Source of the DNA: Pedobacter sp. ASV28
Lineage (GTDB): Bacteria > Bacteroidota > Bacteroidia > Sphingobacteriales > Sphingobacteriaceae
Direction of reading: 5' to 3'
NCBI RefSeq assembly: GCF_016428855.1
Contig: NZ_JAELTN010000016.1
Span: 1-64,000, forward strand
DNA: 64,000 bases
Shown here: one piece after another, positions 45,673-53,527 of the stretch
Layout: each line of letters starts with the position of its first letter
How positions within the stretch are numbered: position 1 is the stretch's first letter
The notes under the pieces: generated by a model
Databases searched by the model: none
What the model saw: only the letters and a program-made list of their open reading frames with translations
What the model was told of the DNA's origin: nothing
Program-made: the position numbers and the translations under genes

Positions 45673-46563
45673 CTATTTTATTTTTTGAAACAAAACTGGG
45701 TTATCTGAAATTACACCATCTACGCCTAAATCTTTTAACTTCTGGATTTCTTCTGCGGTGTTCACAGTCCAAGGCAAAATTTTAATCTTTTTCGCATGGC
45801 AATATGAAATCATTTCGGGTGTAACCGTACTAAACTCAGGGCTATATGCGGCAGGTGTAAATCCCAGTCTTTGCAACATCTGTTTTGCATCTTTTGCATT
45901 TTTCCCAGTAAGTAACGACAATTTAATTTCAGGATATTTTTGATGCAAAACTTGCAGCGGACGCATATCGAAAGACTGAATTACCGTACGTGAGATCACT
46001 CCTTTTTCTTTTAAAATACTTACTACCAAATCTACAAATTCATCTGGTAAAGGATGTTCTTTTCCATCTCCGGCCTTTCTAGATTTGATTTCCATATTAT
46101 AATAAATCAGGCGGTTTTGTTGCTTGGCAATTTTCTCTGTTTCATCTAATAAAGCCGTTAATAAAGGTTTAACAGCAGCAAACTTTTTTTGATCTACAAA
46201 TTCTGGATGTGGCTTAAGGCCCACGTCGTATTTACTAATGCTATCGTAGTCCATCTGATAAAGCAAATGTTGTCTTGCATTTTCGGGTGTTAAATATTCT
46301 CCCTGCGGCGTGGTCGTAATATTTGGATGGAAATAAACATCATGAGAAACCACTACTTTTTTGTCTTTGCTGATGCACAAATCCATTTCTAGCGTATTTA
46401 CATTTTTAAGCCCCAATGTATATTTCATTGCCGCTATGGTATTCTCCGGAACCAATGCCCTACCTCCTCTATGCGCTTCAAAACCAAACTTATCTGCTAA
46501 TAATTGTCCATAGCTGAGCATACCATACCCAACCATCAACATCATCAAAATTATTTTTTTCAT
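45673..46563 (-). CDS. Glycerophosphodiester phosphodiesterase, intact
   Basis: 296 residues with signal peptide (MKKIILMMLMVGYGMLSYGQ). The catalytic set is complete: His31 in AHRGGR, Glu59 and Asp61 in TLEMDL, His74-Asp75 in SHD, later NMEIK and PWTVNT. It should release glycerol phosphate from phosphodiesters in the periplasm. It sits between two sialidase-fold genes in the PUL (8 bp after one and 5 bp before the other), so a glycerophosphate-decorated glycan or lipid is a possible target. Its paralogue at 24862-25752 aligns without gaps over the active-site region but lacks these residues. Confidence 0.92.
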   Translation of the reverse strand: MKKIILMMLMVGYGMLSYGQLLADKFGFEAHRGGRALVPENTIAAMKYTLGLKNVNTLEMDLCISKDKKVVVSHDVYFHPNITTTPQGEYLTPENARQHLLYQMDYDSISKYDVGLKPHPEFVDQKKFAAVKPLLTALLDETEKIAKQQNRLIYYNMEIKSRKAGDGKEHPLPDEFVDLVVSILKEKGVISRTVIQSFDMRPLQVLHQKYPEIKLSLLTGKNAKDAKQMLQRLGFTPAAYSPEFSTVTPEMISYCHAKKIKILPWTVNTAEEIQKLKDLGVDGVISDNPVLFQKIK

Positions 46564-46571
46564 GTTTATTA

Positions 46572-48218
46572 TTATTTAATCAGTTCGCCATTAATTACCA
46601 AGGCAGGTGTTAGCTCGTTGCTTTTGCCTATTCTAAAACCGTTATCTGTAGTAGCACTACTTCCTCCCCAAGCGTATAAACGAAATATCACTTTTGTGGA
46701 TGCCTGCAGTTTTTGCAGATCAGCAATATTCCATAATTCTATCTGCGGTTGTTGTAAACCGTTATTGTCTGTAAAACCGTTGTCTACTATAATGGGCTGT
46801 CCAATAGTTTTAAAATTGGAACCACCATCTATACTATATTTCCAGATGTAATGTTTAGGTGCTTCTGCCTGCACTCTAAGTACAGCTCCAATAGAAGACA
46901 AAGCGAGCTTGTTTTTCGTTTTAAAACTTACCTGGTAATAGGCTTCGCCCTTTTCTGCGGCGGTTAAATCTCTATGCACAGGAAAAGCAGCAGCAAATGA
47001 AACCGAAGCTTTTTGAGCCGTAATACCACTTCCTCTTGTTAAAATGGCATCGTCCACTTGTGGAATACTAAAAGTAGCTCGGCTATTTTGTTCGTCACCT
47101 ATTATCCCATTAGTTTCGAAATTCCAAGATAGAATAGGCTTACCCTTTAATTTAGACGGATCTATAACTACATGTCGGATATTTTTACGTCGCCATGAAT
47201 AGGTAATATGTACCAAGCCATCCTTAGTTTGTATTACTGCCGGATAACTGTAACCTCCTAAATTATCATTCTCGATTACCAGCAGCGGATACCAGTTTTT
47301 CCCATCTTCTGAAATAGCGATATTTAAAGGACTGCGATTAATCTCACTATGGTTGTATACCAATAGTTGCCTACCATCTTTTAAGGTAACTGCATCGGTA
47401 CCAGAATTAGGATTTGGCACATTTAGCAAGGAGAAATTATCCCATGTTTTACCATCATCTTCAGACCAAATACTAAATATCCGTTTATCTTTCATGGTAC
47501 GGCCTACAGCTTGCAATTTATTATTTCCATAAAAAAGTATACTAGGCTGTATAACCGGTATAGCTCTATCGGTTACAGGTGCTGTTCTTGTCCAGGTCTT
47601 GCCCAAATCATCACTTCTTTCAAAATGTAAACGAGAATTAATACTAGATGGAGAAAGAATGCCATTACTGCCAATTGTAACTGCTTTATTTTTAATTGGA
47701 CCATATATTCCCTCTGGTAGTCGTTCTGGTTTACTCCAAGTTTTTCCTCCGTCTAACGACCGCATTAACATGCCCCACCATTCTGGTGTAGTGGGACCTA
47801 CTTTATAAAATAACATGAGCTCGCCTCCATTAGGTACTTGATATAGGACCGGATTCCAGCAAGGATAACGGACTGCTGATCCATCAGCAAGTTTGGTAAT
47901 TCCTGTAATGACTTCAATGGGATTTGTCCAGCCGTTTTTTTCTTGCCTAGCTAACCAAATTCCTACATCTGGATTCTTCTCTTTTGTACCACCAAACCAA
48001 GCTGCAACTAAACCTGTTGGGGTTTCTTCGATTGTAGAAGCATGCAGCTCTGGCGTAGGCGGATGGATGCAAATGTCTTCTATCTTAACAATAGCTGACT
48101 GCAATAATAACTGATTGCTGGGTTTTTCTACGTCGGTTTCGAGGTTTGGTCGTGCTTTACAGGCTGTAAATATCCAGAAACAAGCTACGCCGAGCATTGA
48201 TATTTTTATACTGTCCAT
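46572..48218 (-). CDS. Sialidase-fold lipoprotein with FRLYAWGG domain
   Basis: 548 residues. A lipoprotein signal ends CFWIFTAC (Cys20). Residues ~45-355 are a BNR/sialidase-type propeller (HASTIEETPTGLVAAWFGG, Asp boxes SLDGGKTW, SDDLGKTW, SEDDGKTW, SEDGKNW). As in the related fusion gene, no FRIP motif is seen, so sialidase activity is uncertain. Residues ~360-546 (46575-47141) are one copy of the domain shared with the three genes transcribed before it, from KPILSWNFE to VFRLYAWGGSS and NGFRIGKS. The gap to the upstream gene is 3 bp. A catalytic propeller with an attached binding module is the simplest reading. Confidence 0.87.
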   Translation of the reverse strand: MDSIKISMLGVACFWIFTACKARPNLETDVEKPSNQLLLQSAIVKIEDICIHPPTPELHASTIEETPTGLVAAWFGGTKEKNPDVGIWLARQEKNGWTNPIEVITGITKLADGSAVRYPCWNPVLYQVPNGGELMLFYKVGPTTPEWWGMLMRSLDGGKTWSKPERLPEGIYGPIKNKAVTIGSNGILSPSSINSRLHFERSDDLGKTWTRTAPVTDRAIPVIQPSILFYGNNKLQAVGRTMKDKRIFSIWSEDDGKTWDNFSLLNVPNPNSGTDAVTLKDGRQLLVYNHSEINRSPLNIAISEDGKNWYPLLVIENDNLGGYSYPAVIQTKDGLVHITYSWRRKNIRHVVIDPSKLKGKPILSWNFETNGIIGDEQNSRATFSIPQVDDAILTRGSGITAQKASVSFAAAFPVHRDLTAAEKGEAYYQVSFKTKNKLALSSIGAVLRVQAEAPKHYIWKYSIDGGSNFKTIGQPIIVDNGFTDNNGLQQPQIELWNIADLQKLQASTKVIFRLYAWGGSSATTDNGFRIGKSNELTPALVINGELIK

Positions 48219-48221
48219 AGA

Positions 48222-49949
48222 CTAGTTTTTGAAAAATTTGGTATTGATTACTTGTTTATCGATAGTTAAGGATGCTACAAATATCCCACTACCTTTTACG
48301 TTTATCTGAAATTGGTTATCACCTTTACCAAGCTTTTGTGTTGCTTCGTAAATTTTCTTTCCAGTAATATCTACGATCTTTAAATTACCAACACCTTCCT
48401 TAAGTACAAACACAGTAAAGTTTGTTTGGTTATTTCCCGTACTACTAAAGATCTTCATGCTAGATTTATCGAGACTAGCATTTACATGGATAATCTCACT
48501 TAGCGTGTTTTTCCCATCAATATCTACCTGTTTAAGTTGATAATAGTTGTCTCCAACCAACGGCCTCAAATCTGTGAAGCTATAGTTTTGTTTAACGGCG
48601 GAGTTGCCTTTACCTTGCACCTTACCTATTAATTTTGGGTTCTTTCCATCTTCCGATCTAATCAATTCGAAATAAGCATTATTCTGCTCCGAACTTGTTG
48701 CCCAATTTAGGTTTATTCTATCTCCAGCTAGTTTTCCAACAAAGTTTAACAACGTAATAGGCAAAGTATTTTCTTGTTCTACAATACCAGAAATGGCTAA
48801 GGCATCTTGTGTTACACTTAAACTTTTGCCTATACGAAAGCCATTGTTACTGGTAGCACTTGTACCACCCCAAGCATATAGCCTAAAAATTACTGGGACC
48901 GTTAATTGCTGTAAATCTGTAATGCCCGATAAATCTAACGTAGGTTCTTGTATGCCATTATTTTGATTAAAATTTGTAATCCAAGTTACTGCTGTACCGA
49001 CATCGTTAAAAGTAGCTCCTCCGTCCTTACTATACCTCCAAATATAAGTTGGCGGGGCACTGGTTTGAATTCTGAGAATAACATTAAGCGTAGTAAGGCT
49101 TACTACTGCATTACCTTTAGGTTTTAATGTAAATTCGTAATAAGAGGCTGCTGCAATTGCAGCATCTTTATCTATATTGATAGGAAACGTACTGGCATAA
49201 GATCCTCCAGCAATACCGCCAGCTATTCCTGTTCCTCTTGTTAGTTCAGAAACGTCTATGCTTGCATGATTTGTTGTTGAAGTAGCTTTCACTTCGTCTC
49301 CTACTGCTCCAAATAAATTCCAAGAAAGTATTGGCTTTACAACACCGCCAATTGCCAACGCATTTGAGGTATTGGTTAAGCTCTTCCCTATTCTGAAACC
49401 ATTATTACTGGTGGTACTCGTGCCTCCCCAAGCATACAATCTAAAAATAATGGGCGTACTAAAATTTTGAAGGTCTGCGACGCCAGACAAATCTAAAGTT
49501 GGCTCCTGAATTCCGTTATTCTGACTAAAGTTAGTGGTCCAAGTTCGGGCACTGCCAATATCATTAAAAGTATTTCCTCCATCCTTACTATATCTCCAGA
49601 TATAAGTTGGAGGGGCATTTGTTTGAATTCTCAAGACAACATCCAATGTGGTGAGGCTTAAGGTCGTACTTGCTTTAGGTGTTAGCGTAAATTCATAATA
49701 AGAGGCCGCTGCAATTACGGCGTCTTTATCCGCATTAATAGGAAAGGTACCTGCAAAAGATTGTCCGGCTGTTGCCGCTGTAATACCTGCCCCTCTTTTT
49801 AAAGTAGCAACCGCTATATTGGGATGGTTTGTAGTTGAATTTACAGTAGTCTCATTGCCCAATTTATCAAATAAATTCCAAGCTAAAACTTGTGCTTTTG
49901 TTTGTATAGCTATAATTAGTGTTAGAGCTAAAATGAATATTTTTTTCAT
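48222..49949 (-). CDS. Secreted two-domain protein with T9SS tail
   Basis: 575 residues. Signal peptide MKKIFILALTLIIAIQTKAQ, then two tandem copies of the FRLYAWGG domain (~20-204 and ~205-390). Residues ~393-485 are the beta-sandwich linker usual before type IX sorting domains (LPITLLNFVGKLAGDRINLNWATSSEQNN), and ~495-575 are a type A C-terminal sorting domain (VGNLKIVDITGKKIYEA, then FVASLTIDKQVINTKFFKN). It should be exported by the type IX system and held at the surface or released. It has no catalytic motif, so it is likely a surface binding protein. Confidence 0.87.
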   Translation of the reverse strand: MKKIFILALTLIIAIQTKAQVLAWNLFDKLGNETTVNSTTNHPNIAVATLKRGAGITAATAGQSFAGTFPINADKDAVIAAASYYEFTLTPKASTTLSLTTLDVVLRIQTNAPPTYIWRYSKDGGNTFNDIGSARTWTTNFSQNNGIQEPTLDLSGVADLQNFSTPIIFRLYAWGGTSTTSNNGFRIGKSLTNTSNALAIGGVVKPILSWNLFGAVGDEVKATSTTNHASIDVSELTRGTGIAGGIAGGSYASTFPINIDKDAAIAAASYYEFTLKPKGNAVVSLTTLNVILRIQTSAPPTYIWRYSKDGGATFNDVGTAVTWITNFNQNNGIQEPTLDLSGITDLQQLTVPVIFRLYAWGGTSATSNNGFRIGKSLSVTQDALAISGIVEQENTLPITLLNFVGKLAGDRINLNWATSSEQNNAYFELIRSEDGKNPKLIGKVQGKGNSAVKQNYSFTDLRPLVGDNYYQLKQVDIDGKNTLSEIIHVNASLDKSSMKIFSSTGNNQTNFTVFVLKEGVGNLKIVDITGKKIYEATQKLGKGDNQFQINVKGSGIFVASLTIDKQVINTKFFKN

Positions 49950-49971
49950 GTGAGTTAATTATAATGGCGAT

Positions 49972-50595
49972 TTATTTTTGCTTAATGACTTTGCCTGATA
50001 TGGACAAAGCATTGGTAGAGGCGTTACTTTTTCCTATTCTAAAACCATTTTCTCTAGAGCCTTCTGTACCTCCCCAAGCGTACAAACGAAAAACAATAGT
50101 TTGAGAGGAAGCAATGTTTTTCAATTCTTCGTAAGAGGAAAGATCTAAAGTGGCTTGAGGTAATCCGTTATTAACTGTTGCTTTAATTTTAACATCGTCT
50201 TTGCCCAGTTTGGCAAACTTAATCCCATCTGTACTATACATCCATCGATATACTTTTGGTGCATTTGGCTGCACTCTCAACACCACGTCTAAAGCTTCTA
50301 TAGAAAACTGATAACCTTCTTTAGCTCTTACCGTAAATTGATAATATGCTCCTGCTTTTACGGCTTCTTCTTTGGTAAGATTTACAGGAAATGCAGACGC
50401 AAAAGATAAAGTGGCTTTTTCTGCACCTATTCCTGGTCCTCGGGAAAGAATGGAGATTTCAAGATTAGGATCTGTGTAAGTTGATAAGCTGGTACGTTCG
50501 TTACCTTTTACTTCTGCTCCAAAATTCCATGCAAGAATTTGAGCTTTAGCATTAAAACTGAGTACGAACACCATTATAAAAAGTAATTTTTTCAT
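49972..50595 (-). CDS. Secreted single FRLYAWGG-domain protein
   Basis: 207 residues: signal peptide MKKLLFIMVFVLSFNAKAQ plus one copy of the shared domain (QILAWNFGAEVKG to IVFRLYAWGGTEGSRENGFRIGKS, ending SISGKVIKQK). Nothing else is present; it has neither a lipobox nor a sorting tail, so it should be periplasmic or released. It is the minimal form of the module and useful for defining its borders. It follows the DUF5689-like gene after an 83-bp gap with a hairpin, and precedes the two-domain gene by 22 bp. Confidence 0.82.
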   Translation of the reverse strand: MKKLLFIMVFVLSFNAKAQILAWNFGAEVKGNERTSLSTYTDPNLEISILSRGPGIGAEKATLSFASAFPVNLTKEEAVKAGAYYQFTVRAKEGYQFSIEALDVVLRVQPNAPKVYRWMYSTDGIKFAKLGKDDVKIKATVNNGLPQATLDLSSYEELKNIASSQTIVFRLYAWGGTEGSRENGFRIGKSNASTNALSISGKVIKQK

Positions 50596-50621
50596 GTATT
50601 TTTTGATTTTTTATTAAAAGA

Positions 50622-50654
50622 AATCCCATTCATTCACGATGCATGAATGGGATT
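50622..50654 (-). terminator. Intra-operon hairpin (attenuating terminator?)
   Basis: A perfect 12-bp stem (AATCCCATTCAT at 50622-50633, ATGAATGGGATT at 50643-50654) with a 9-base loop lies in the 83-bp gap. On the minus strand it is followed by TCTTTTAATAAAAAA, a weak T-rich tract. It may end part of the susC-susD-DUF5689 transcripts or protect the upstream mRNA, giving less of the downstream enzymes. Confidence 0.6.
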
Positions 50655-50678
50655 ATTGGTTATTTAGTGAATAAATTG

Positions 50679-52013
50679 TTAGGGAATATGCTGTTCTATA
50701 ACCGTTCCGCCGATAGCTAAAGAATGCTGAGCAGCGGTTAGACTTTTGCCTATCCTAAATCCATTATTACTGGCTATACTGGTTCCACCCCAAGCATACA
50801 ATCTAAAAATGACAGGTTTTTCTGCCGTGATATTTTTAAAATCATCTAGGTGAGAAAGGTCTATTTGCGGTTGTTGTATACCATTGTTTTCAGAAAATCC
50901 AGTGGTCCAAGTGTAGGGTTCTTTGATATCCTTGAAACTAATTCCCCCGTCTAAACTATAGGTCCATATATAAGTTTTTGCAGCATTGGTCTGTATCCTA
51001 AAAATGGCATCTAAAGCAGCTAAACTTATTTTAGCTTTCCCTTTGGGTTTTAAAGAAAACTGATAGTAAGCATTGGCAGCAATTGCCGCAGCCTTATCTA
51101 CATTAATAGGAAAAGTACTGGCAAAAGATCCTCCAGCGGCGGCGGCTGTAATTCCGGCACCCCGACTTAAAACCGATGGTTCCATATTTACATTCACAAT
51201 ATTAGAGGTACTGCTCACTTCGTTTCCTAACGCTCCAAGCAAATTCCAAGCTAGAATAATCAGCTTTTCTTTAATATCGTTACTGTTTCTGGGCCATAGT
51301 GAAATCTCTGGTGCTGTTGCCGATGCCACTTGATAAGGAAGTGCAATAGCAGTTACCGAAGCCGTTGATGGAAGTTGCCTGTTTGCAAAGTTTGCACCTA
51401 CTTCTGTATGAAAACTGATCTGCGCCGAGCCATCGTTAAAAATCTTATCTCCGCTAAAAGTTTCTCCCATAACAGGTGTGGGATTAAAATCTCCCGAGTA
51501 AATATTCACCAAGGTGCTTTCATAGTCGCCAGGATTCGCTTTCAATTGACTGAGCGTAACATTCTGAGCGTTAATTGTATGTTGTTGAGCGATCAATTTC
51601 ACACTAGATGCCGTTACACCTACAATTTCTAAACGGCCATTTTCGTTTTTCAACGTAGCTCCATTAACCGTAACCACAATAGAATCGCCTAACTGATATG
51701 AATTTGCTGCTGCACCCATGTCAATACTAATTCCTCTAGTTTTTTTTCTATTGGTATTTTGCATTATTAACACCCCATTAGGAACATTGCCCGCAGCCGC
51801 ATCAGCAATGACAAGGCCACTAATTTGAGTTGCACCAGAAAGATTGTTACTATTTAAAGAAACACTTGTGCCTTTATAAAGTAATCGTAAATCTTCTATC
51901 GAAATAATAGGGCTTAATGTACCTTCAGCCCAATCTGTATTTTTATCGCAAGCGGCAAATAGTAGCAGTACACCTGCTGTAATTTGTATTAAAATCTTCT
52001 TCATTTTCATCAA
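50679..52013 (-). CDS. DUF5689-like lipoprotein with FRLYAWGG domain
   Basis: 444 residues. Lipobox LLLFAAC places the lipidated Cys near residue 22. Residues ~35-245 resemble the DUF5689 OB-fold region found beside SusD in many PULs (ISIEDLRLLYKG, ISGLVIADAAAGNVPNGVLIMQN, YQLGDSIVVTVNGATLKNENG). The C-terminal ~190 residues (50682-51263) are a copy of the shared domain. It follows susD by 25 bp. Its place is that of a surface glycan-binding protein (SusE/F position), and I infer that role. Confidence 0.85.
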   Translation of the reverse strand: MMKMKKILIQITAGVLLLFAACDKNTDWAEGTLSPIISIEDLRLLYKGTSVSLNSNNLSGATQISGLVIADAAAGNVPNGVLIMQNTNRKKTRGISIDMGAAANSYQLGDSIVVTVNGATLKNENGRLEIVGVTASSVKLIAQQHTINAQNVTLSQLKANPGDYESTLVNIYSGDFNPTPVMGETFSGDKIFNDGSAQISFHTEVGANFANRQLPSTASVTAIALPYQVASATAPEISLWPRNSNDIKEKLIILAWNLLGALGNEVSSTSNIVNVNMEPSVLSRGAGITAAAAGGSFASTFPINVDKAAAIAANAYYQFSLKPKGKAKISLAALDAIFRIQTNAAKTYIWTYSLDGGISFKDIKEPYTWTTGFSENNGIQQPQIDLSHLDDFKNITAEKPVIFRLYAWGGTSIASNNGFRIGKSLTAAQHSLAIGGTVIEQHIP

Positions 52014-52038
52014 TTATTTATTTGTATTGATTAACTGA

Positions 52039-53508
52039 TTAGGGACGTTGCCACCAAACTTTGGTATTGATATCGTCTGTACCTTGTCTGGCAACCGCAT
52101 CGTTATAATTGGTACGATTGGTTGATTGCAAATAGGTAGGATAATTTATTCTAGCTGGCATTTCTCCATTATTTTGTAATCCAGCACCCTTTGGCAAGTC
52201 CGGGTAGCCCGTACGGCGATATTCAAACCACTGCTGCATGTCTGTAAAGAAGAGTGTATAGTATTTTTGAAGCTGAATTTTTTCGATCTTGCTACTTACA
52301 CTTTCAGCATCATCCCATTTTACATGAACGCCCGTTAAATAATTAGCAGGAACGCTATATCCCCAAAGGGTAATGCTATTGGTGATGCCATTTTCATAAT
52401 GTGTCTTGGCATTGCCTGTAGACCATCCCCTCACAGCAACCTCAGCCAAAGCCAGTTGTACCTCGGCATAGTTTAAGATATTTCCTAACAAGGGATCTGT
52501 TTTAAGAGCCAAAGGCATAGCCGACCTAGACACTGGTGCCATCCCGACAGGATATCCGCTAGGAATACCTGCATATTCTCCTTGGGAAAGTGTGGCCCAT
52601 TTCGCGATACGCGGATCTCCCCAATTTTTAAGGTTATTGACAAAGAAATCTGTCAATTTAAGCAGGTTCCATTCCGAATCTCTATCGGTTTGAAACGGTG
52701 ATTGATAAGGAAGTGCGCCTGTCCATTTTAGAATTGCAGATTCAGCATTGCTGGAAATAAGTGGGTAATTTGAAGTATTGGTTTGCGTGATTTGCCTGAT
52801 TTTATCGGTGGCAGATGACCCAGCTTTGTCGGCTACCCTTAGCAATAGTCGCAGGTATAATGAATTACCGAACTTTCGCCAATTAGCCGCTACTCCAGCA
52901 TAAATAGGGTCTGATGACGCTAGCTCTCCCGTTAAATTAGTATTTGTTTTTAACAGCTCATTTGCCTCTTCCAATTTTTTGAAGATATCTAAATAAATAT
53001 CTTCTTGTTTATCAAATTTGGGGGTTAACACGCCGTCTTTACCTTTGTTGGCCTCAAAATACGGTACATCTCCATAAGTATCAGTTAATAAAGAAGCTAC
53101 CCAAGATTGGCCAATTAGCGATATGGCCATGTAAGTTTTACTGGTATTATTTCCGTCGATGAGGAATAAATCGGAAGCACTAGTATAAATATTTTTGAAA
53201 TTAGTAAGCTGTAAGAACCAATTGTTCCAGTTGTAGTCTGCTTCCGATTTTCTTATATCATATCTAAATATTCTGCCCTCTACATCACCCATCAAAATAT
53301 GTACCTGCATCAACTCATTATTGATGCGTTTGGAAGAACGGTCCATATTTTTACTCACAACATCGGTAATGGCAGGTGCAAGTAAAGCCTGGGGCAGCGC
53401 AAATTCACTAGAGTTCGGATTTTTGCTTAACTCTTTGAAACCATCTGTACATGAGGCTATCATTAGCAAGATCAAAAAAGTTCCGAGTATTTTTTTTATC
53501 GTTTTCAT
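52039..53508 (-). CDS. SusD/RagB-type outer-membrane lipoprotein
   Basis: 489 residues. Lipobox LILLMIASC (Cys20), then the N-terminal TDGFKELSKNPNSSEFALPQALLAPAITD typical of the SusD-like 2 family, TPR-like helices, and a C-terminal QKYYTLFFTDMQQWFEYRRTGYPDLPKG. It forms the lid of the SusC transporter and captures ligand at the cell surface. It follows susC by 19 bp. SusD-like 2 members are often seen in loci for short glycans or glycoproteins; substrate cannot be told from sequence. Confidence 0.95.
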   Translation of the reverse strand: MKTIKKILGTFLILLMIASCTDGFKELSKNPNSSEFALPQALLAPAITDVVSKNMDRSSKRINNELMQVHILMGDVEGRIFRYDIRKSEADYNWNNWFLQLTNFKNIYTSASDLFLIDGNNTSKTYMAISLIGQSWVASLLTDTYGDVPYFEANKGKDGVLTPKFDKQEDIYLDIFKKLEEANELLKTNTNLTGELASSDPIYAGVAANWRKFGNSLYLRLLLRVADKAGSSATDKIRQITQTNTSNYPLISSNAESAILKWTGALPYQSPFQTDRDSEWNLLKLTDFFVNNLKNWGDPRIAKWATLSQGEYAGIPSGYPVGMAPVSRSAMPLALKTDPLLGNILNYAEVQLALAEVAVRGWSTGNAKTHYENGITNSITLWGYSVPANYLTGVHVKWDDAESVSSKIEKIQLQKYYTLFFTDMQQWFEYRRTGYPDLPKGAGLQNNGEMPARINYPTYLQSTNRTNYNDAVARQGTDDINTKVWWQRP

Positions 53509-53527
53509 TGTCTTTCTCTTAAATAAA

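Larger units (their letters stand above)
46575..51263 (-). repeat. Five copies of a ~185-residue domain
   Basis: Protein-level repeats in four consecutive genes: 46575-47141, 48780-49337, 49338-49892, 49975-50541, 50682-51263. Each copy runs: AWN or SWN start, then a Leu-x-Arg-Gly-x-Gly-Ile stretch, AxFP(I/V), AYYxF or SYYEF, RxQxxAPxxYxWxYSxDG, NNG(I/L)xxPxxDLS, FRLYAWGG, NGFRIGKS, and an end strand ALxIxG. The two copies at 48780-49892 are the most alike and are similar even at the DNA level, suggesting a recent duplication. Predicted all-beta; likely a jelly-roll module. Confidence 0.85.

Noticed and set aside
43634..48218. Calling both propeller genes sialidases
   Set aside because: Asp boxes show the fold only; the FRIP arginine and Tyr/Glu pair were not found by eye, and no sialic acid catabolism genes are present.
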